The notes below the pieces were generated by a model that was not told the origin of the DNA, searched no databases, and saw only the letters and a program-made list of their open reading frames with translations. The position numbers and the translations under genes were made by a program. A DNA stretch of 18,646 bases from the NCBI GenBank assembly GCA_900542055.1, contig UQMA01000030.1, positions 1 through 18,646 on the forward strand. The letters are read 5' to 3'. The stretch comes from an uncultured Azospirillum sp. Lineage in GTDB: Bacteria; Pseudomonadota; Alphaproteobacteria; RF32; CAG-239. Each line of letters starts with the position of its first letter. Positions within the stretch are counted from its first letter, which is position 1. Below are positions 1 through 6,583 of this stretch, one piece after another.

Positions 1-409
1 CCATGCCGACCTCTTCCAACGCCCGACACACCAAGGCTTTGTCGGCAGAAGTCAAACGTCCGAAAAAACCGGTGTACGGTTGACGCCCCAAAGCCACCAG
101 TTCGTAAACGGTCAGCCCGCCTGCCTGCATGCGGTCGGTCAATACCACACCGATGGTTTTGGAACGCTCATGCGCACTGTAAGCCTCCAAAGGCCGCCCC
201 ATGAGTTCCAGACGGCCGGACAAAGGGGGCTGCATGCCGGCCAACGTACGCAACAAAGTGGACTTCCCGGCTCCATTGCATCCTAACAAACAGGTCAGTT
301 CGCCGCCCGACAGACTGAAATCCAATCCATGATGCACTTCCGTCAACTGCTTTCCCTGGCGGTACCCCGTAGCAATCCCCTCTCCTTCGAGCACTATCTG
401 CTTTCCCAT
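1..409 (-). CDS. FecE-type ABC transporter ATP-binding protein (partial, runs off the left edge)
   Basis: The first 136 codons of an ABC ATPase, read from an ATG at 407-409 and still open at base 1. It would power import of iron-siderophore, haem or cobalamin across the inner membrane together with a FecCD-type permease. Visible parts are the N-terminal beta strands and a clear Walker A, GCNGAGKST, near residue 50. A Q-loop-like region with TDRMQAGGLTVYELVALG follows near residues 98-115, a wording typical of the FecE/BtuD/HmuV group. The signature LSGGE, Walker B and H-loop lie outside the window. Its ATG overlaps the stop of the permease gene (TAATG), so the two form an operon. Base composition is strikingly GC-rich (35 of the first 60 bases are G or C), unlike the rest of the window, and the protein reads like a Bacteroidales homologue. 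The substrate cannot be told. Confidence 0.85.
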   Translation of the reverse strand, partial: MGKQIVLEGEGIATGYRQGKQLTEVHHGLDFSLSGGELTCLLGCNGAGKSTLLRTLAGMQPPLSGRLELMGRPLEAYSAHERSKTIGVVLTDRMQAGGLTVYELVALGRQPYTGFFGRLTSADKALVCRALEEVGM

Positions 410-1062
410 TAATTAAAATATTGTATTCTACGTTGGTTCACAATGACATAAATAATAATGGGCGCACCAATGACCGGGGTGACGGCGTTTAGCGGAATGA
501 TACCTGCTTCGCCCGGCAAAATACAGATAAAGTTACAAACTAGTGCAATCACTCCGCCGGTCAGCATAGTGACGGGCAGCAAGGAATTATGATTGGATGT
601 TCCCAACATCAGACGGGCGATATGAGGTACAGCCAGTCCGATGAACGACACCGGGCCGCAAAAAGCCGTGACCACAGCCGTCAGGATTCCCGTGACCAAC
701 AACAACATGCTGCGCGTACGGCGCACGTTCACCCCCAAGTTCTCCGCGTAACGTTCTCCCAACAACAAGGCATTCAATGGTTTAATCAACAGGATGGACA
801 TCAGCAACCCGAGTGAGGTGAAAGCCGCAAACCACGGCAGTTGTTCCAACGAAACGCCCCCGAAGTTGCCCATCCCCCAAACCATGTAAGAGTGCACGCC
901 TTCGGCTGTGGCAAAGAAATTCAGCAAGGAAATGGCCGACGAGGCCACGTAGCCCATCATGATGCCGGCAATCAACAGCATGACGCTGCTACGTATCAGC
1001 GTGGAAAGAAAAAGAATCACTCCCATGACCAACACGGCACCGGCGAAAGCACCGGCCACGCC
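409..1062 (-). CDS. FecCD-family ABC transporter permease (C-terminal two thirds, 5' end missing)
   Basis: Membrane permease of the FecCD/BtuC family, partner of the adjacent ATPase. About 218 recognisable residues remain of a family normally near 330-350. The conserved stretch runs from VAGAFAGAVLVMG through VHSYMVWGMGNFGGVSLEQL, the GERYAENLGVNVRRTR coupling region, and the family block GPVSFIGLAVPHIARLMLG. The end is the usual NAVTPVIGAPIIIYVIV segment. An open frame continues upstream to an ATG at 1108-1110, but those first residues (MIIAKKLLLRQKCRQK) come from the birA sequence read in another frame, so that start is not real. The native 5' end is lost at the junction near 1050-1066. GC content is high, as in the ATPase. 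Origin looks Bacteroidales, not alphaproteobacterial. The stop codon overlaps the ATPase start. Confidence 0.85.
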   Translation of the reverse strand, partial: GVAGAFAGAVLVMGVILFLSTLIRSSVMLLIAGIMMGYVASSAISLLNFFATAEGVHSYMVWGMGNFGGVSLEQLPWFAAFTSLGLLMSILLIKPLNALLLGERYAENLGVNVRRTRSMLLLVTGILTAVVTAFCGPVSFIGLAVPHIARLMLGTSNHNSLLPVTMLTGGVIALVCNFICILPGEAGIIPLNAVTPVIGAPIIIYVIVNQRRIQYFN

Positions 1063-1066
1063 CTTT
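1050..1066. other. Chimeric junction between Bacteroidales-like and alphaproteobacterial DNA
   Basis: Two unrelated minus-strand genes are cut at the same place. Reading leftwards, birA is recognisable through its GRGR motif (codons down to base 1052). The FecCD permease is recognisable in a different frame from about base 1062. Base composition changes abruptly here: 35/60 G+C at bases 1-60 against 14/60 at 1261-1320. The two identities share roughly a dozen bases (1052-1063), as expected for a short-overlap join. Each gene sits beside its proper operon partner on its own side. An assembly chimera is the simplest reading; a genuine recombination cannot be excluded from sequence alone. Confidence 0.8.
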
Positions 1067-1204
1067 TGTCTGCATTTTTGCCGTAATAACAATTTTTTTG
1101 CTATTATCAATATCTTCGCTTAAGCATAAAGCCATATCGTTGGTGCTTTCCAATTCATCATAATCGGCCCAGTGCCATGAATTAAGCTGTTTAAATTCTT
1201 TCAT
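1052..1204 (-). CDS. birA: Biotin--[acetyl-CoA-carboxylase] ligase, N-terminal fragment (truncated by the junction)
   Basis: The first 51 codons of a biotin protein ligase, which activates biotin to biotinyl-AMP and attaches it to the biotin carboxyl carrier protein. The fragment has the family's opening YDELESTNDMA (the S/T-N-D substrate motif near residues 20-23) and the biotin-binding loop KMQTKGRGR at residues 43-51. After the second GRGR arginine the frame continues as nonsense from the permease gene, so roughly 200 residues are missing. There is no N-terminal DNA-binding domain, so this is a monofunctional (class I) ligase, as usual in Alphaproteobacteria. The ATG overlaps the nuoN stop (TAATG at 1206-1202), and nuoN-birA is the standard alphaproteobacterial order. 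This supports the identification and shows which side of the junction is the host genome. Confidence 0.85.
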
Positions 1205-2622
1205 TAAAATACCGCCACCAACATCTGCTCAACATCATGCATCAGATATTTCGGATTAATTACAGCCACTAATATTAAAATAATGTTGATTATTAAGCAT
1301 ATATATACTCCTTTATCAACAATGTCAAAGTTATTGTTGCGCGGCTCAAAATAGGAAACGGTAATAATTTTAAGATAGGCATAAGCCAAAATAAGCATAG
1401 CAACCATCATAAAAGCAATCAAAACATAATGACGCGTAATCACAAAACTGTTAATGACCGCCAATTTTCCCAAAAAACCCAATAACGGCGGCGTTCCTAT
1501 CAGAGAAATCATAAACACCAACAGAGCTGCGGTTAAAAATGAACGCTGCGTTGCGACACCTTTGATATCTTTCATTTCAGACATATATTCGCCTTTAACC
1601 CTATAGCCGAAAAACACTGTATAAATTCCGCAGATTGCAACTTCATAAACCAATAAATAAGTAAAAGCAGCCACCAGACTGTTATCATTAAGAGGAAAAA
1701 GCGCCAATAATGTAACGCCTATATAATATAGTCCTCCGTATGCGAAAATTTTGCGCAAATTGCTTTCACTGTTTGCTCCCACAGCTCCAACAAAAATAGA
1801 TAATAATCCAAAAGCAAGAAAAACCTGATTAAACCATCCTAATAACGGATAAAAAGCATTTACACAGACATTGACAATACACGCAAAATAAGCCAATGGC
1901 GGAATTATTGTTAAATATCCTGCAACCGGCAAAATAGAAGTGCCGACAGCACCGGCAAACCAAAAATGAAACGGAGCCGCCGCCAACATAAACAACATTG
2001 CGCATAAAATAAAAGCAAAAGCCATATAATAAGGTCTTATAAGCTGGCTGCGAATTCCCAATCCCCGTTCTATTACGGCATAGTCAAATGATCCGAAATA
2101 GCGGTACAGAACAGCCACACCAATTGCAAATATCAACATAAACAGCAAAGACAGTCCCAAAAAGCAATTGCTTTGCCGATATTCGTTAGTTGCTCTCTCT
2201 ATTCTTAACAGAAAATAATTAATAACAAAACTCGGAGCCAACCCTAAAAACAAGAACAAAAAGTTTCTTGACGATATAGCTAATGAAAAAGCCAAAACAT
2301 TAAATAAAATAATTTCATAAAAAAGAAAGCTTGGAGTTCCTTTGCTTATAAAACGTTTGGCCGATAAATATCCCCACACAAACGTAAACATATAAATCAG
2401 CATTTTAAATAGCGTTGTAAACAAATTATTATAAAATAATTCACCGACATTCTGATTATAAAAAACAGCTGTTGAAACAGCCCCAATCAACAGAAAAAAA
2501 CGGCTAACAGTATAAAAAGTTTTCGGAGTGTTGTGATGGCGACAAAAACGAATCAGCATCATAATCAGCAGACCCAATGACAAAACAACTTCGGGAAGCA
2601 AAGCTATATAATCTGTAAGCAT
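1204..2622 (-). CDS. nuoN: NADH-quinone oxidoreductase subunit N (antiporter-like, channel residues lost)
   Basis: Membrane-arm subunit of complex I, about 472 residues and strongly hydrophobic. The start at 2622 is chosen over an in-frame ATG at 2640. It gives MLTDYIALLPEV, the expected NuoN opening, has GGAG eight bases upstream, and leaves two bases after the nuoM stop instead of an overlap. Fold markers are AAAPFHFW (residues 214-221), NLRKIFAYGGLYYIG (288-302) and TPPLLGFLGK (377-386). Position by position, the helix-5 glutamate aligns with Ala129, the helix-7 lysine with Met212 and the helix-8 lysine with Pro242. Only the helix-12 lysine (Lys386) is kept. In well-studied complex I these residues form the proton path, so pumping by this subunit is doubtful. 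It is followed by birA with a one-base overlap. Identity is secure from fold markers and position, activity is not. Confidence 0.85.
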   Translation of the reverse strand: MLTDYIALLPEVVLSLGLLIMMLIRFCRHHNTPKTFYTVSRFFLLIGAVSTAVFYNQNVGELFYNNLFTTLFKMLIYMFTFVWGYLSAKRFISKGTPSFLFYEIILFNVLAFSLAISSRNFLFLFLGLAPSFVINYFLLRIERATNEYRQSNCFLGLSLLFMLIFAIGVAVLYRYFGSFDYAVIERGLGIRSQLIRPYYMAFAFILCAMLFMLAAAPFHFWFAGAVGTSILPVAGYLTIIPPLAYFACIVNVCVNAFYPLLGWFNQVFLAFGLLSIFVGAVGANSESNLRKIFAYGGLYYIGVTLLALFPLNDNSLVAAFTYLLVYEVAICGIYTVFFGYRVKGEYMSEMKDIKGVATQRSFLTAALLVFMISLIGTPPLLGFLGKLAVINSFVITRHYVLIAFMMVAMLILAYAYLKIITVSYFEPRNNNFDIVDKGVYICLIINIILILVAVINPKYLMHDVEQMLVAVF

Positions 2623-2624
2623 AA

Positions 2625-4055
2625 TTACTCCATATACCACAAAGGATTAACAAAAGACACCACCAACAACACCATAACCAACGCAAAAACCATAAAAACC
2701 GGAAGAGAAATATCCTCTATGCAATTTTCATTGGTTTTCGTTTCATTTTGCGGATAGCGCAAATAAAATAAATGCTGCAATAAACTGAGCGAACTTAATA
2801 TTATCGCCGAAAGAATAAAAATGGCCATTTTCAAATTGTAATTAACCAATCCGGCGAAAATCAACATATTATTCAAAAACAGCGACGACAAAGGCAATCC
2901 GACCGCTGCTAAAATAAAAAACGACAGCACGAACGAACTGCGGGGAACACTGCATAAAATTCCGCAATCGTTCAATCCGTTACACATTCTTTCTTTTTCG
3001 AGATGAGATACAATAATTTCTATGGCTGCCGTTACTATCAAATAAGCAAACAACGAAAAACCTATGTTGGCCAGCAACGCATCTGTCGGCAGCAATGCTC
3101 CTAAAAGATAAAGGATGTAATAAACCGTCATATACGAAAAAATTTTATATTGAATATCACGATTGCTGAAACCAATTAAAGCAATAATAAACATGGTCGT
3201 AATACTTACGATTTCCAAAAACAATAAATAAGGTTCCAAAATTTCGGGAGCCGTCAGCGGTGAAAAACGAATCAGCCCATACACGCCGGTTAACGGCATT
3301 ATATTGGCAATGATAAACACCAACGGATTGGAAATGTTAACATTTACGGAAGACAGCCAATAATGAAAAGGCCAAATTGGTATTCGGGATAAAAAAGCAA
3401 TAAAAATCGAAACCCAAACCAGCAATTCAAGATGTTTGCTTAAAACCGCCCTGTTCATCTCGCGTATCAAAATATTTTCGGAATTGAATAAAATACACAA
3501 AGCAACGAACAGCAGCATCGCTCCCAACAGATTGTAAAGAAAAAAACGATATAGAATATCCTGACGCCGACTATCGCCGAATATGCCTACCAACATAAAC
3601 AGCGGCAACAGCATTGCTTCAAAAAAGATATAAAACGAAAATAAATCGGAGGCAAAAAAATAGCCTGTAATCATTTCCAAAAACATCAGGGCAAATATAA
3701 CCAGTGTTTTTTGCCGATAGTTATTATTTCTGACACCGATAAACCCTAACAAAACAGCCAGATGCACCGCCGCTATCAGCAATAGAGAAAAGAAATCCAA
3801 TTCAAAAATCAATTCTATTTTCGGAACAGCCAGCCATTCAAATTTTGCAGACAAATGTTGAGCACCGCCCGAAAAATCAACTTTACGCGCCGTAATCCAC
3901 AAAACAACCAAATTGGATAAAACCGTAAAAATACCGACAGCCAAAACATTATGTCCGCGACCGTTGGAATTTTCTTTGGAAAGTCCGGCAAAAATAATTC
4001 CCAACAAAGGAATCGCCATAATCACGAATAACAAAGTGTTAAGGTTGTCTATCAT
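2625..4055 (-). CDS. nuoM: NADH-quinone oxidoreductase subunit M (antiporter-like, channel residues lost)
   Basis: Complex I membrane-arm antiporter-like subunit, 476 residues. Landmarks are DLFSFYIFFEAMLLPLF (about residues 137-153), RIPIWPFHYWL (224-234), GVYGLIRF (257-264) and GLPLSSLFL (386-394). The helix-5 glutamate is kept (Glu146). The helix-7 lysine is replaced by Arg224, the helix-8 lysine aligns with Leu255 and the helix-12 glutamate with Asn396. The usual HTWLPDAHVEAP block has become HYWLSSVNVNIS, and the conserved histidines of helices 10-11 appear as tyrosines. Length and hydrophobic profile are normal and there is no frameshift, so the gene is being maintained. Its ATG overlaps the nuoL stop (ATGA at 4055-4052), implying translational coupling. 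The alignments are by eye, with the core motifs unambiguous. Confidence 0.87.
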   Translation of the reverse strand: MIDNLNTLLFVIMAIPLLGIIFAGLSKENSNGRGHNVLAVGIFTVLSNLVVLWITARKVDFSGGAQHLSAKFEWLAVPKIELIFELDFFSLLLIAAVHLAVLLGFIGVRNNNYRQKTLVIFALMFLEMITGYFFASDLFSFYIFFEAMLLPLFMLVGIFGDSRRQDILYRFFLYNLLGAMLLFVALCILFNSENILIREMNRAVLSKHLELLVWVSIFIAFLSRIPIWPFHYWLSSVNVNISNPLVFIIANIMPLTGVYGLIRFSPLTAPEILEPYLLFLEIVSITTMFIIALIGFSNRDIQYKIFSYMTVYYILYLLGALLPTDALLANIGFSLFAYLIVTAAIEIIVSHLEKERMCNGLNDCGILCSVPRSSFVLSFFILAAVGLPLSSLFLNNMLIFAGLVNYNLKMAIFILSAIILSSLSLLQHLFYLRYPQNETKTNENCIEDISLPVFMVFALVMVLLVVSFVNPLWYME

Positions 4056-5698
4056 TGCTTTACTCCGTTAAAATAGGCACAAAACACAATGACAACTCCC
4101 AGAAAAACAAAAAATATGTATCCGATATAGTTTTTATGCAGGCGTTGAAAAACAAAAATCATTAAATGAACGATATTTTTAACAGATGCAATAACTGTAC
4201 GCTCAATAAACACAAAATCAATTGTCAAGCGCAAAATACGCCCTAAAATTTGTAACGGCGCAAAAATAAGCACGTTATACATCACCGTTATCAAATCATT
4301 TTTTTGAATCCGTTCCGAATCATACAAAACAGCTAACCGAGAAAAAGGATGCGCCATAAAAATTGCCATCCAAAGCATTGCAAAACCCATAACATAAGGC
4401 CAAAATGTCAAATATTCGAAAAACAAAACCGCAGCTCCGCCGACAATTGGAATAAAAAACAAAAAAGATGGATTTTTAAGTCTGGCCATAACCCATTCAT
4501 TTGCGCGAATCGGAGCTGAATATATTTCCGAAAGCAAATGCGCCGTTACAAAAGTTAAAAATACGACTCCGCCCAATGCCAGCCATTTAACCTGATTGGC
4601 AAAGCACCACCATGCTCCAATGTACAATAAAGCTGAAATAATGCTTGCAATAAGCGTTATTTTCAAAGCGGAAGAAAATCCTCCCATATGAGAAACCAAA
4701 ATTTCATCAGAAGCCGCTTTTTCTGCCAACATTAAAACATTTCCGAACAAGAAGGCCGAAATCAAAAAGATAAAAAATGTCCGCCCTGAAAATTCGGGCA
4801 GCCACGAAAATGCCGCAAAACTCAATCCCCAAAACAGCATTGACATATAAATCGAGCGTCGTTTTAAATTGTCAATAATCATCACCCCAACGGTTCCCCA
4901 TAGTACAGTGGCAACAGAAAATATTTTAAGCAGAGGATATGAATATTTTGAAATCAAAAGCACATCTTGCAACAAATGCAAAACAATCATTCCCATCAAC
5001 GGCGTTGTTGCGAATAAAATAAAATTCAGCCGATTAAATGAAATTGTTGACATTTTTTGATAAGCCGTATGAAAAAAAACAAGTCCGGATTTTATAAAAA
5101 TGCATATTAAAAGCAAAATTGAAATAAAGTCACGGTGATGCCAATGACGAGAATATTCCTCAACTTTAGAAATATCTATGCCGCCTTGCTGTCCTAAAAT
5201 GACAGCCATAATATTTAAAAGCATAAAATCAGCCAAAAAATTACCGTATATATATTGACGCTTTGCTTCAAAATTATTGATAGCCATATAAACAAGCACA
5301 TCAGATATGCCGACTGCGGCTAAAAGCTGAATATAATTGGCCGAAGAAAAAGCTATCAACATCAAAACACTATTTAACAGAACAAGCCCGCCTAACAATT
5401 GTTTTTTAGGTTCCCGCGAATCAAGAGAACTGTAATATAGAACAAGCGCGCTCAGCAACAGCACCCCTAAAGCCCCTGATTTCCAATGCAGAGGATTAAT
5501 ACCTATTGTAACCGGAAGATTAGGCAACGCATTCCAATTGATTAAAAAATCAGCCTGATTCTGTTGAACATATAATGAATATAGAGCATAAACAACAACA
5601 GATAATGACACAAACGGCCACAAAAAAGAAAGGCGGTTTTTAGGAACAAACAGCGAAAGAGCTCCTGCAAAAAATAGCAAAAAAATAAAATTCACCAA
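4052..5698 (-). CDS. nuoL: NADH-quinone oxidoreductase subunit L (short, divergent)
   Basis: The most distal antiporter-like subunit of complex I, 548 residues against roughly 610-680 usually. No ATG fits. A TTG at 5698 has AAGGG nine bases upstream and is followed by a GTG that is a second candidate; an in-frame TAA lies just upstream. Recognisable parts are NYIQLLAAVG (residues 121-130, matching NFLQLFVGWE), FIKSGLVFFHT (201-211, with the helix-7 lysine kept as Lys203) and DNLKRRSIYMS. The C-terminal lateral-helix region and final anchor also resemble the family. The helix-5 glutamate has become Gly130 and the helix-8 histidine aligns with Leu228. The PDAMEGPTPVSALIHA block is unrecognisable. 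It heads the nuoL-M-N-birA run, but nuoK and the rest of the nuo operon are not upstream. Confidence 0.8.
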   Translation of the reverse strand: MVNFIFLLFFAGALSLFVPKNRLSFLWPFVSLSVVVYALYSLYVQQNQADFLINWNALPNLPVTIGINPLHWKSGALGVLLLSALVLYYSSLDSREPKKQLLGGLVLLNSVLMLIAFSSANYIQLLAAVGISDVLVYMAINNFEAKRQYIYGNFLADFMLLNIMAVILGQQGGIDISKVEEYSRHWHHRDFISILLLICIFIKSGLVFFHTAYQKMSTISFNRLNFILFATTPLMGMIVLHLLQDVLLISKYSYPLLKIFSVATVLWGTVGVMIIDNLKRRSIYMSMLFWGLSFAAFSWLPEFSGRTFFIFLISAFLFGNVLMLAEKAASDEILVSHMGGFSSALKITLIASIISALLYIGAWWCFANQVKWLALGGVVFLTFVTAHLLSEIYSAPIRANEWVMARLKNPSFLFFIPIVGGAAVLFFEYLTFWPYVMGFAMLWMAIFMAHPFSRLAVLYDSERIQKNDLITVMYNVLIFAPLQILGRILRLTIDFVFIERTVIASVKNIVHLMIFVFQRLHKNYIGYIFFVFLGVVIVFCAYFNGVKQ

Positions 5699-5734
5699 AT
5701 TTTCAATCCCTTAAAACCGACCTACTTTTAATAA

Positions 5735-5760
5735 AATAAGGGCTTTGAACAGCCCCTATT
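5735..5760 (-). terminator. Stem-loop terminator downstream of the 105-residue gene
   Basis: AATAAGGGCT (5735-5744) and AGCCCCTATT (5751-5760) form a ten-pair stem with one G-U pair and a six-base loop. In the minus direction it is followed by TTATTTTATT, giving an imperfect U-rich tail. It lies between the orphan gene at 5786-6103 and nuoL, so it should weaken, though perhaps not abolish, read-through into the nuo genes. Confidence 0.65.
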
Positions 5761-5785
5761 AATTTTCAAATTCAAACACCTGCCG

Positions 5786-6103
5786 TTAGGACAAAAGTTT
5801 AAGACTGCGTACGACTCTGACAGGAACTTTATATTCGCGTGCAACATCATCATTTTCTATTTCAACCATCAAAACTTCACTAACCGATTTTAACGGCATA
5901 CGAGCTTCATTGGCAATAGAATTAAGCATAAACGCACTTTCACGGCTGCGATAAAGCAAAGCCTGATCACCGCCGTCATACACCAAACGGGGATTTTCGG
6001 GGCCACCTTCGCGATATTCAATGATAATTAGAATCTCACCGGCAGCATTTTGCAGCATATCATAGCGGCCGGACTGTTGCGAATTATTTTCTGACATATT
6101 CAT
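5786..6103 (-). CDS. Hypothetical protein, 105 residues
   Basis: I do not recognise this protein. It has no signal peptide or membrane segment, so it is probably cytoplasmic. The N-terminus is polar (MSENNSQQSGRYD). It is followed by a beta-like segment with GEILIIIEYREGG, a GGDQALLYRSRESAFML region, and a C-terminus rich in hydrophobic beta or helix segments. GGGG lies six to nine bases before the ATG at 6103, and a second ATG two codons on is an alternative start. The gene is followed by a stem-loop and then nuoL. It is divergent from tRNA-Lys, with about 144 AT-rich bases between them that must hold its promoter. Codon use and AT content match the host side of the window. The intact frame and terminator support it being real. 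Confidence 0.65.
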   Translation of the reverse strand: MNMSENNSQQSGRYDMLQNAAGEILIIIEYREGGPENPRLVYDGGDQALLYRSRESAFMLNSIANEARMPLKSVSEVLMVEIENDDVAREYKVPVRVVRSLKLLS

Positions 6104-6202
6104 TATACCCCGTTTAATCTAGGTTTCATCATTAATTTTGGTCAGATGATAACATACAATTTTTAACAAATAAACTATTTTTTATATTTTATTATTTTTT
6201 TG

Positions 6203-6231
6203 TTGACTAACTCAAATTTATACATTATACA
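6203..6231 (+). promoter_or_regulatory. Sigma-70-type promoter of tRNA-Lys
   Basis: TTGACT at 6203-6208 (five of six matches to TTGACA), a 17-base AT-rich spacer, and TATACA at 6226-6231. Transcription would start near 6238, about ten bases before the first tRNA base. Spacing and match are good. No experimental support is available. Confidence 0.7.
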
Positions 6232-6247
6232 ATGGCTCATTGTTTAA

Positions 6248-6323
6248 GGGTGCGTAGCTCAGCTGGTAGAGCATTTGACTTTTAATCAAAGGGTCTCGGG
6301 TTCGAATCCCGACGCGCTCACCA
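6248..6323 (+). tRNA. tRNA-Lys (anticodon UUU), CCA encoded
   Basis: A 76-base cloverleaf. The acceptor stem GGGTGCG pairs with CGCGCTC, with two G-U pairs, followed by A and an encoded CCA. The D arm is GCTCAGCTGGTAGAGC. The anticodon arm is TTTGA-CTTTTAA-TCAAA with TTT at the anticodon. The T arm is CTCGGGTTCGAATCCCGA. It has its own promoter upstream and an 11-pair terminator downstream, so it is a single-gene transcript. It reads AAA and, by wobble, AAG, which matter here because lysine-rich tails are encoded nearby. Confidence 0.97.
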
Positions 6324-6330
6324 ACAATAT

Positions 6331-6363
6331 AAAAGCTCTGTTTTAAGACAGAGCTTTTATTTT
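6331..6363 (+). terminator. Rho-independent terminator of tRNA-Lys
   Basis: AAAAGCTCTGT (6331-6341) and ACAGAGCTTTT (6348-6358) form an 11-pair perfect stem with a six-base loop, followed by ATTTTT. It begins seven bases after the tRNA CCA. Because the stem ends in A and T runs it could also work on the opposite strand, although no minus-strand gene ends here. Confidence 0.88.
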
Positions 6364-6419
6364 TATCTATCTGCTGCCTTATATTAGCTTTTGTTTTTTA
6401 TTTTCTTTTATATGTTTTT

Positions 6420-6495
6420 AACGAATCGGCTTTGGCAATATTGGAACATATCGGCAACAAGTCTTTTATCCGCAAACATTATTTTCCGATTCGTT
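6420..6495. repeat. Ten-base perfect inverted repeat with 56-base interior
   Basis: AACGAATCGG (6420-6429) and CCGATTCGTT (6486-6495) are exact reverse complements 56 bases apart. They lie in the 260-base space between the tRNA terminator and the EamA transporter gene. The rest of that space is AT-rich and shows no gene with a good start. The plus-strand frame through the repeat is open and reads like coding sequence to a TAA at 6537-6539, but lacks an ATG. It may be a gene remnant, an operator or the base of an RNA hairpin. Confidence 0.35.
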
Positions 6496-6583
6496 TTAAC
6501 TTGAACGCGTACGCCCAAGGGCTTGACTTTATACAATAAGGGTTTATTGTGCCGTTCGATCTAAGAGTTTAAGAGGTTTTAAA

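Noticed and set aside
80..286. Plus-strand open frame of 68 codons
   Set aside because: It lies wholly opposite the FecE-type ATPase, which has a clear Walker A and family wording; the plus frame has no recognisable features.
409..1110. Permease gene starting at the ATG at 1110
   Set aside because: The first 16 or so residues are out-of-frame birA sequence; the real permease begins outside this DNA.
989..1204. A complete 71-residue protein from the birA start to 989
   Set aside because: Only the first 51 residues match biotin ligase; the rest is frame-shifted permease sequence.
2623..2640. Upstream ATG of nuoN giving six extra residues
   Set aside because: It would overlap nuoM, lacks a ribosome-binding site, and the extra residues do not fit the NuoN start.
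6501..6536. Promoter before the EamA gene (TTGAAC with TATACA)
   Set aside because: The spacing is about 23 bases, too long; no better pair was found, so none is called.
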